This document shows, piece by piece, positions 1 through 5,317 of a DNA stretch of 7,586 nt. This DNA comes from Mariprofundus sp. (lineage in GTDB: Bacteria > Pseudomonadota > Zetaproteobacteria > Mariprofundales > Mariprofundaceae). A program made the position numbers and the translations under genes. Position 1 is the first letter of the stretch. The number at the start of each line of letters is the position of its first letter. Below the pieces are notes generated by a model that saw only the letters and a program-made list of their open reading frames with translations, searched no databases and was not told the origin of the DNA. The stretch lies in contig WFUI01000010.1 in the NCBI GenBank assembly GCA_015485035.1, positions 1 to 7,586 on the forward strand. The letters run 5' to 3'.

Positions 1-1129
1 CAGCCTGATCCAGGTCATCGGCCCAACGCACATCCAGACCCGCTTCCTTCACAATGCTTCGCCCTTCTTCCTGATTGGTGCCCACCAGTCGCATCACGAC
101 AGGCACTTGCATCGGATAGGTTTTAATCGCTTCGAGCAATCCGTTGGCAATAATATCGCAGCGCACAATGCCACCGAAAATATTGACCAGCACCGCTTTC
201 ACATGCACATCACTGAACAGAAGCCTGAATGCCTCACTCACGGCTTCGACAGTCACCCCTCCACCGACATCGAGAAAGTTGGCCGGTTTGTCGCCCTTGA
301 GCTGGATAATGTCCATCGTCGCCATGGCCAGACCGGCACCATTGACCATGCAACCGATATTCCCGTCCAGTTCGATATAATTCAGTCCGAATTCCGATGC
401 TTCGATTTCGCGCGGATTTTCCTCATCCAGATCACGCAATTCGACAATATCCGGCTGGCGATAGATGGCATTGTCATCCACGACAAACTTGGCATCCAGC
501 GCCACCAGTTTTCCCTCAGATGTAAGGATCAGCGGGTTTAATTCCAGTAAAGCTCCGTCCTTCCGGCGGAACATGGCGAACAGATTGCCGGCCAGTTGGT
601 GAAATTCCATCAACTGCGCATCAGACAAGCCGAGGAAATCAGCCATGCGGTCACTTTCCTGCTCTGTCACAGTGTCAGCTGTAATCGGCAAGGTCATAAT
701 CTGTTCCGGCTTTTCTGCCGCAACCTGTTCGATATCCATGCCTCCGGCCGGACTGACAACAAATGAAATACTCTCTCTATCCCGATCCACCAGCAGACTC
801 AAATAAAATTCGCGCGCAATATTCAGCCCCTGCTCGACATAAAGCCGGTTCACCCGTTTGCCGGATGCCCCTGTCTGTTTGGTGACCAGCACCGAACCCA
901 GCAGGTCATCGGCAACATTCCTCACCTCATCCAGTGAATGACAGACCCGAACTCCGCCGGCCTTACCGCGGCCGCCGGCATGAATCTGCGCTTTTACCAC
1001 CCAGACAGAACCGGCCAGGGATTCTGCCACGGCGACAGCCTCATCAGCTGTAAAAGCCACCTCACCTTCAGGGACCGGCACACCAAATTCAGCCAGGAGT
1101 AGCTTGGCCTGATATTCATGAATATTCAT
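1..1129 (-). CDS. sucC: Succinyl-CoA synthetase (succinate-CoA ligase, ADP-forming) beta subunit, 3' end cut by window edge
   Basis: Makes the beta subunit of the cytoplasmic TCA-cycle enzyme that converts succinyl-CoA to succinate with ATP or GTP formation, together with the alpha subunit SucD. Reading the minus strand from ATG 1129 gives 376 codons without a stop; the E. coli protein is about 388 residues, so roughly 12 are missing at the left edge. The N-terminus MNIHEYQAK is the family's typical opening. The ATP-grasp nucleotide site shows K46 and GGRGKAGGV (52-60); E107 lies in NIAREFYL; the Mg-binding pair appears to be N198 (LELNPL) and D212 (LDAK). The later motifs DGNIGCMVNGAGLAM and NIFGGIVRC belong to the hinge and ligase domain that contacts SucD and substrate. 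It sits 35 bases after mdh on the same strand with its own ribosome site, so co-transcription is likely. Identity is secure; ATP versus GTP preference is not readable here. Confidence 0.97.
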   Translation of the reverse strand, partial: MNIHEYQAKLLLAEFGVPVPEGEVAFTADEAVAVAESLAGSVWVVKAQIHAGGRGKAGGVRVCHSLDEVRNVADDLLGSVLVTKQTGASGKRVNRLYVEQGLNIAREFYLSLLVDRDRESISFVVSPAGGMDIEQVAAEKPEQIMTLPITADTVTEQESDRMADFLGLSDAQLMEFHQLAGNLFAMFRRKDGALLELNPLILTSEGKLVALDAKFVVDDNAIYRQPDIVELRDLDEENPREIEASEFGLNYIELDGNIGCMVNGAGLAMATMDIIQLKGDKPANFLDVGGGVTVEAVSEAFRLLFSDVHVKAVLVNIFGGIVRCDIIANGLLEAIKTYPMQVPVVMRLVGTNQEEGRSIVKEAGLDVRWADDLDQA

Positions 1130-1134
1130 TGATT

Positions 1135-1140
1135 CTCCCT
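1135..1140 (-). promoter_or_regulatory. Ribosome binding site of sucC
   Basis: AGGGAG on the minus strand, five bases before ATG 1129. It supports that ATG over the second in-frame-looking ATG ten bases downstream, which is in another frame. Confidence 0.7.
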
Positions 1141-1164
1141 ACTTTCAGGTAAATACAGTTTCGT

Positions 1165-2145
1165 TCAGAAATGACTAAGCGCATCCACAGTTTTCACCAA
1201 CTCCTTCACCGCCAACATGGACTGATGCAGGGCGGCGGCTTCTTCTTCGGTCAAATCCAGTTCCATGATCGCTTCAACGCCGTCGCGACCCAGTTTGCAG
1301 GGTACGCCCATATAATAGCCGTCCACACCATATTCCCCTTCCAGATAAGCAGCACAGGGCAGGATACGTTTCTTATCCTTGATAATGGCTTCGGCCATTT
1401 GCACCACAGAGGCACCCGGTGCATAAAATGCCGAACCGGTTTTGAGCAACTGTACAATCTCGGCCCCGCCCTGAGCAGTTCGTTTACAGATTGATTCAAC
1501 CCGTTCCGGATCCATTAATTCGGTAATCGGAATACCTGCCACCGTCGAATAACGCGGTACAGGAACCATCGTGTCGCCATGACCACCGAGCACACATGCC
1601 GCCACATTTTCAATCGATACCCGCAATTCCTCGGCAATAAATGCCCGCATGCGTGCCGAATCCAGCACACCGGCCATGCCAATGACCCGTTGTTTCGAAA
1701 AGCCGGAGACTTTCAAAGCCGTGTATACCATGGCATCCAGTGGGTTGGTTACCACCAGAATAATGCAATCGGGTGAATGCTTGATGATATTACGTGTCAC
1801 TTCAGAGACAATTTTTACATTAATATTGAGCAGATCATCACGGCTCATGCCGGGTTTGCGGGCAATCCCTGCCGTTATAATGACCAGATCGGAATCAGCT
1901 GTTTCAGCATAATCCTGCGTACCGTGCACCAGTGCATCAAAGCCCTGAATGGGCGATGACTCAAACATATCCAGCGCCTTGCCCTGGGGTACCCCGTCCA
2001 TCACATCAATCATGACGATATCTGCCAGCTCTCTCTGGGCAGCCAGAAAAGCAGCCGTTGCACCAACATTCCCCGCCCCGACCACGGTTATTTTTTTGCG
2101 ATGAAACGCTGATTTACTGATATCTTCGATTTCTGACCAACGCAT
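1165..2145 (-). CDS. mdh: Malate dehydrogenase, LDH-like type
   Basis: Interconverts malate and oxaloacetate with NAD in the cytoplasm. From ATG 2145 the protein is 326 residues. The Rossmann motif GAGNVG is at 23-28, with D47 ending strand beta-2 (NAD-type ribose contact). The active-site loop ARKPGMSR gives R96, at the position that is Gln in lactate dehydrogenases and Arg in malate dehydrogenases, and R102. N134 (TNPLD), D162 and R165 (LDSARMR) and catalytic H189 (GGHGD) complete the site. The GAGNVGAT start and overall pattern fit the LDH-like MDH group, not the E. coli MDH group. About 16 residues precede the first beta strand, slightly longer than usual. The frame stays open upstream to 2304, but the strong AGGGAGG five bases before 2145 decides the start. 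First gene of an operon with sucC. Family call is firm; substrate rests on R96. Confidence 0.95.
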   Translation of the reverse strand: MRWSEIEDISKSAFHRKKITVVGAGNVGATAAFLAAQRELADIVMIDVMDGVPQGKALDMFESSPIQGFDALVHGTQDYAETADSDLVIITAGIARKPGMSRDDLLNINVKIVSEVTRNIIKHSPDCIILVVTNPLDAMVYTALKVSGFSKQRVIGMAGVLDSARMRAFIAEELRVSIENVAACVLGGHGDTMVPVPRYSTVAGIPITELMDPERVESICKRTAQGGAEIVQLLKTGSAFYAPGASVVQMAEAIIKDKKRILPCAAYLEGEYGVDGYYMGVPCKLGRDGVEAIMELDLTEEEAAALHQSMLAVKELVKTVDALSHF

Positions 2146-2150
2146 TATTG

Positions 2151-2157
2151 CCTCCCT
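2151..2157 (-). promoter_or_regulatory. Strong ribosome binding site deciding the mdh start
   Basis: AGGGAGG on the minus strand, five bases before ATG 2145. It argues against the longer in-frame starts upstream, whose added residues look unlike any MDH. Confidence 0.8.
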
Positions 2158-2194
2158 TGATGCCGCCTCAGGCTGAGAGTAAATCATGCCGATG

Positions 2195-2200
2195 ATCATA
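2195..2200 (-). promoter_or_regulatory. Candidate -10 box for mdh-sucC
   Basis: TATGAT on the minus strand matches the sigma-70 -10 consensus at five of six bases and lies about 50 bases before the mdh start. I see no good -35 at 16-18 bases spacing, so this is weak. The box overlaps the ATGATCAT palindrome. Confidence 0.25.
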
Positions 2201-2255
2201 GCGATAGTCCAACGAATTGGTGTGCATAAGCAGCGGAACCATACAGTCGCTGTGC

Positions 2256-2283
2256 TTGCGCAGATGATTACGACACGTAATAT
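2256..2283 (+). promoter_or_regulatory. Candidate promoter for the plus-strand operon
   Basis: TTGCGC (2256-2261), a 16-base spacer, and TAATAT (2278-2283). It matches the sigma-70 consensus only partly: three of six and four of six bases. A second possible -10, TAAAAT at 2295-2300, matches better but has no -35 partner. Position and orientation suit the gene starting at 2324. Confidence 0.25.
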
Positions 2284-2309
2284 CGCCCCCGTATTAAAAT
2301 ACAACCTTC

Positions 2310-2315
2310 AGGTGA
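2310..2315 (+). promoter_or_regulatory. Ribosome binding site choosing the start at 2324
   Basis: AGGTGA eight bases before ATG 2324. The frame is open back to an ATG at 2186, but that start lacks a comparable site and would place coding sequence across the presumed promoter region. Confidence 0.55.
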
Positions 2316-2323
2316 AACAGACT

Positions 2324-2725
2324 ATGCATAAAGTACAGGCACTGCCGGGCGCATTTCCTCTGCATGAAAATCGTGATTTTCTGTCAGAAAGCGAATGGGT
2401 GATATTCAAATTGCTGTGTAAACCGGTTGATTCTCTGGCTGAAGAGGATGCACAGTCACTTTCCGTCGCTACGGGCAATCAGGTCTCACCCGAACGCTGT
2501 GATGAACTGATCCGTATTGTACGCATTTCGCAATTGCCGGGGTTAGGCACCTGGATTGCACGCCTGCTCGCTGAAGCAGGCTTCAGCGACACCCATCTGC
2601 GTGACAGCAGTGCCGCCCATATTACCGACAGTATCAATAAAAAAGCGGGATACCATATCTGTAACGAAGCCACTACACGGGCGCTCCAGGCATTACAACT
2701 GCAGTGGAAAGGTGCAGAGTCCTGA
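2324..2725 (+). CDS. Small helix-hairpin-helix protein of unknown function (DUF4332- or Cdd1-like)
   Basis: I do not recognise a named gene. The 133-residue product has no signal peptide or membrane segment, so it should be cytoplasmic. The clearest motif is a helix-hairpin-helix: ISQLPGLG at 68-75 followed by the helix TWIARLLAEAGF (76-87). A second helical part (about 98-126) includes KKAGYH and ends near the C-terminus. The arrangement (hairpin, 'L-AGF', then a second helical hairpin) resembles DUF4332 or pathogenicity-locus Cdd1 domains, which are thought to bind nucleic acid. This is recall of family style, not an alignment. The first 60 residues form a separate, acidic helical part that I cannot place. 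It opens the plus-strand block, 26 bases before hldD, so it is probably co-transcribed with envelope genes. It could be a DNA- or RNA-binding accessory or a regulator. Confidence 0.75.
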   Translation: MHKVQALPGAFPLHENRDFLSESEWVIFKLLCKPVDSLAEEDAQSLSVATGNQVSPERCDELIRIVRISQLPGLGTWIARLLAEAGFSDTHLRDSSAAHITDSINKKAGYHICNEATTRALQALQLQWKGAES

Positions 2726-2751
2726 GAAAATCAACAACGGATGATGATTAC

Positions 2752-3711
2752 ATGAGTGAAAGAATACTGGTCACCGGTGGTGCCGGATATATTGGCTCCA
2801 ATATTGCAGCAGCCCTGATTCAACGCCCCGGTACGGATGTGCTCGTGGTGGATGATTTTTCATCCGGCGACTGGCGCAATCTGATTCATGTGGATTGCGA
2901 AGTGCGCGCGGCAGACTGCGATGATCCAGCTCTGCTCGAAGAAATTGCAGATGGGGCTTTTTCCGCTATTTTCCATGAAGCTGCCATAACAGACACGACT
3001 ATCATGGATCAGCGCCTTATGATCGAGGTCAATACCAATGCCTTCGCCGACATGCTGGAAGCCTGTCATATATCCGGCACACGCATGATCTATGCCTCCT
3101 CGGCGGGTACGTATGGCAATTCCCCTGCGCCCAATATGGTAGGCTCTGGCGAAGCGCCGGAAAATATCTACGGATTTTCAAAACTGGCTATGGATCGCCT
3201 CGCCGGTCGTCGCTATGAGACACATGCAGCTCCGATTATCGGGCTGCGTTATTTCAATGTGTACGGGCCGGGCGAAACGCATAAAAATGAAAAAACCGGT
3301 AATAAAACCGCTTCAATGATACTGCAGTTATATGAGCAGGTGAAAGCGGGCAATCAACCACGCCTGTTCAAATATGGTGAACAAATGCGTGATTTTGTTT
3401 ATATCCGCGATGTTGTTGCAGCCAATCTGGCCGCACTGGATGCACCCCGCTCCGGCGTTTGCAATGTCGGATCCGGACTGGCACGCTCCTTCAACGATAT
3501 CATCCAGATTCTTTCAAAAGAACTGGAAACTGATTTTGAAATTGAATACTTTGATAACCCGTTCACATTTTACCAGAATCATACCGAAGCCGATCTTTCA
3601 CTTACGGATGACCTTCTGAACTGGCAACCTGAATGGACGCTGGAAAAGGGTATGCAGGATTACATCAAACTACTGGAAAAGGGCTATCGCGGCCCTGCAG
3701 AGGCAGCCTGA
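2752..3711 (+). CDS. hldD: ADP-L-glycero-D-manno-heptose 6-epimerase
   Basis: Converts ADP-D-glycero-beta-D-manno-heptose to the L-glycero form, the heptose donor for LPS inner core, in the cytoplasm. The 319-residue product (E. coli HldD is 310) is an extended short-chain dehydrogenase: GGAGYIG at 9-15 binds NAD(P), S116/S117 lie in YASSAGTYG, and the YxxxK pair is Y140/K144. K178 (in YGPGETHK) aligns with the second catalytic base of E. coli HldD at the same number. A stretch of about six residues (NEKTGN) follows K178, longer than in E. coli. The later motifs GEQMRDFVYIRDV and NPFTFYQNHTEADL recall the Helicobacter-type enzyme. ATG 2752 is chosen because homology begins at once; the site is weak (GGA ten bases upstream). 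The in-frame ATG 2704 would overlap the preceding gene. Its TGA shares one base with the bamE start. A related nucleotide-sugar epimerase is the only real alternative. Confidence 0.9.
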   Translation: MSERILVTGGAGYIGSNIAAALIQRPGTDVLVVDDFSSGDWRNLIHVDCEVRAADCDDPALLEEIADGAFSAIFHEAAITDTTIMDQRLMIEVNTNAFADMLEACHISGTRMIYASSAGTYGNSPAPNMVGSGEAPENIYGFSKLAMDRLAGRRYETHAAPIIGLRYFNVYGPGETHKNEKTGNKTASMILQLYEQVKAGNQPRLFKYGEQMRDFVYIRDVVAANLAALDAPRSGVCNVGSGLARSFNDIIQILSKELETDFEIEYFDNPFTFYQNHTEADLSLTDDLLNWQPEWTLEKGMQDYIKLLEKGYRGPAEAA

Positions 3712-4049
3712 TGCGTTATTTTATACTAAGTTCTGTACTATTGGGTCTGCTTCTGGGCGGCTGCATGCATGTGCCCATCCATCAGGGCAACAGGCTGGAT
3801 ATCAACGAGGTTAATCTGATTCAGGAAGGCGATTCAAAGTTCAGCATCGAACAGAAACTTGGTTCGCCAATACTATCCAGTGTCCTGCATCCGAATCGGG
3901 TAACCTACTATGAAGAATTTGAAGATGAGGATACCGGCACCATGCACAAACGCGGTGTGGAAATCATCTATGATGATGCGCTACGTGCCAAATCCATTCG
4001 CCGATTCGGTTTTGATGAACAAAAACCTGAAAAATCCGGCTGGTTTTGA
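3711..4049 (+). CDS. bamE: Outer membrane protein assembly factor BamE (SmpA/OmlA lipoprotein)
   Basis: A small lipoprotein of the BAM complex, which folds beta-barrel proteins into the outer membrane. The product has 112 residues, matching the family (113 in E. coli). A hydrophobic signal segment (3-17) ends in the lipobox LGGC with C18 as the lipidated residue; Met at +2 fits outer-membrane sorting. The family pattern follows: HQGN (24-27), INEVNLIQEG (31-40), QKLGSPIL (48-55), then a tyrosine-containing strand VTYYEEF and a final strand VEIIYDDALRAKSIRRFGF. The start ATG overlaps the hldD stop as TGATG, and GAGG at 3700-3703 gives a ribosome site seven bases upstream. A longer in-frame start upstream (3633) lies inside hldD and would bury the signal peptide. 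Sequence identity to E. coli is low, but length, lipobox and motif order make the call strong. Confidence 0.9.
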   Translation: MRYFILSSVLLGLLLGGCMHVPIHQGNRLDINEVNLIQEGDSKFSIEQKLGSPILSSVLHPNRVTYYEEFEDEDTGTMHKRGVEIIYDDALRAKSIRRFGFDEQKPEKSGWF

Positions 4050-5317
4050 TGAACCGATTAACATACCTGGCCATGGGGCCAATGTTATTTGCGCTTGGCT
4101 GCGCCCATGCTCCGAATCTTTCCCTGCATCAACAGTCAGGGCATAAAACAGAACTTTCCGGAACAGCTCCGGTTGGTGATCGCAGTGCCTCGGTACAGTT
4201 ATCTGACCCCCTGCTTGCCGGCCTTCGAAAAGAAGACATTGCCAATGCAAAACAACTGGCCAGGCAACGCTATCAGCATAGCTGGAAAACCATTGCACAG
4301 CGCTCCCGGTTTGTTCGCCACCGGCTGGTTGATGCCCTGAACAAACTGAATGCACCGGCATCATTGCAAGTCATCCCGGTTGTAGAGTCTTCATACAACC
4401 CGTACGCCATTTCCCATTCAGGCGCCATTGGTCTGTGGCAGCTGATGCCGGCAACAGCTCGCGGCCTCGGTGTGCTCTCGAATAAAAAATTTGACGGCAG
4501 AAGGGAGATTGATGCCTCCACCGTGGCAGCTGTTGGCTATTTGCAACAACTGCATCAGCGTTTTAACAGCTGGCCACTGGCATTCGCAGCTTACAATATC
4601 GGCCCGAATGCTCTGGCCAGACAATTGAAGAAACACGCATGGAAGAATTCTGATGGTCTGGACAGCATACCCATCCCGGCAGAAAACCGCGCCTATGTTC
4701 AGCATATTATAGGCACGGTCGCTTTACTTCAGGAGCATACATTCAGTTTTCCGGAACCTGTCAAAACACGCAAGGTGGCACTGACCGCACCGATTGATAT
4801 CAACAGACTTGCCCAAATCAGCGGCATGGAAGAAGATGAAATTTTCCGTTTTAATCCGGTTCTGAATCAGTCCCAATACCTGAAAACGAATATCACCATC
4901 CATGTGCCCGAAAGCCGACATGAGACCATCCGGAATAAAATGACTATGGCAGGCCCCCGGTTTATTCAAAAAGCGGTAGGTAAAGGTGACACCCTGTGGA
5001 GCATTGCCCGCGCGCATCATACCAGTGTCAGCACATTGAAAAACCTGAATAAGAACGTCGGAAAATATTTGCATATAGGACAAATACTGAAAGTACCGGC
5101 TGATCATCTGGCCAGTGCCGGTGCCAGTGCCAATCCGCTGCTGCCGAAAAACCGCAGAATCCGTTACAGGGTACGTTCAGGTGATTCATTATGGCGCATC
5201 GCTCACCGATTCGGCACAACACCTGCCGCTATTGCCCGCTCCAACAGGATTTCGATGAACAGCACCATTCGTGTCGGAGATACATTATGGGTATATGCAA
5301 AAGTGCGTCCAAGCTGA
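4049..5317 (+). CDS. mltD: Membrane-bound lytic murein transglycosylase D (lipoprotein, SLT plus two LysM)
   Basis: Cleaves peptidoglycan between MurNAc and GlcNAc in the periplasm, leaving 1,6-anhydro-MurNAc ends. The 422-residue product has a lipoprotein signal with lipobox ALGC (C18, Ala at +2), a helical region to about 95, then the SLT domain (about 98-230): catalytic E113 in PVVESSYNP, GLWQLMPATA (128-137) and AAYNIGPN (180-187). A linker domain follows, then two LysM peptidoglycan-binding repeats at about 305-350 (KGDTLWSIA, IGQILKVP) and 372-416 (SGDSLWRIA, VGDTLWVYA), joined by an Ala/Gly/Ser-rich spacer. E. coli MltD (452) has the same order. The ATG overlaps the bamE stop as TGATG, and I see no Shine-Dalgarno, so translation probably depends on coupling; a TTG three bases earlier is the only nearby alternative. 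The last 31 bases overlap the next gene. Confidence 0.93.
   Translation: MNRLTYLAMGPMLFALGCAHAPNLSLHQQSGHKTELSGTAPVGDRSASVQLSDPLLAGLRKEDIANAKQLARQRYQHSWKTIAQRSRFVRHRLVDALNKLNAPASLQVIPVVESSYNPYAISHSGAIGLWQLMPATARGLGVLSNKKFDGRREIDASTVAAVGYLQQLHQRFNSWPLAFAAYNIGPNALARQLKKHAWKNSDGLDSIPIPAENRAYVQHIIGTVALLQEHTFSFPEPVKTRKVALTAPIDINRLAQISGMEEDEIFRFNPVLNQSQYLKTNITIHVPESRHETIRNKMTMAGPRFIQKAVGKGDTLWSIARAHHTSVSTLKNLNKNVGKYLHIGQILKVPADHLASAGASANPLLPKNRRIRYRVRSGDSLWRIAHRFGTTPAAIARSNRISMNSTIRVGDTLWVYAKVRPS
5276..5279 (+). promoter_or_regulatory. Ribosome binding site inside mltD for the binding-protein gene
   Basis: GGAG lies seven bases before ATG 5287, within the final codons of mltD. It supports that start over the longer in-frame ATG at 5191, which would put some 32 extra residues before the signal peptide. 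Confidence 0.6.

Larger units (their letters stand above)
2146..2323. promoter_or_regulatory. Divergent intergenic control region between mdh-sucC and the envelope operon
   Basis: These 178 bases separate two gene blocks transcribed away from each other, so both promoters should lie here. Both strands happen to be open in the frames of the flanking genes, but the encoded extensions look non-coding. Several short dyads are visible: ATCAT-GCCG-ATGAT (2183-2196) running into the 8-base palindrome ATGATCAT (2192-2199); ACAG-TCG-CTGT (2243-2253); and the imperfect CTGTGC-TT-GCGCAG (2250-2263). They could be operator sites, but none matches a regulator I can name, and short dyads arise by chance. 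Confidence 0.6.

Noticed and set aside
107..541. Plus-strand open frame of 144 codons opposite sucC
   Set aside because: It is antisense to well-conserved SucC codons, and its product is rich in His, Gln and Ile with no domain pattern, as expected of a shadow frame.
2146..2304. Longer MDH N-terminus (about 53 more residues)
   Set aside because: The added residues are Cys/Ile-rich and unlike MDH, and the strong AGGGAGG before 2145 fixes the start. The open frame is probably chance.
2186..2323. Longer start for the helix-hairpin-helix gene at 2186
   Set aside because: It would cover the divergent promoter region, and the better ribosome site is before 2324.
2704..2751. Earlier start of hldD at ATG 2704
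   Set aside because: It would add 16 residues before the family's normal N-terminus and overlap the upstream gene's coding end.
3981..4364. Minus-strand open frame of 127 codons under bamE/mltD
   Set aside because: It is antisense to two well-supported genes and has no recognisable motif or ribosome site.
5110..5135. Short GCCAGTGCC/GCCGGTGCC repeat in mltD
   Set aside because: It encodes the Ala/Ser/Gly spacer between the two LysM repeats. It is a simple linker, not a DNA repeat element.
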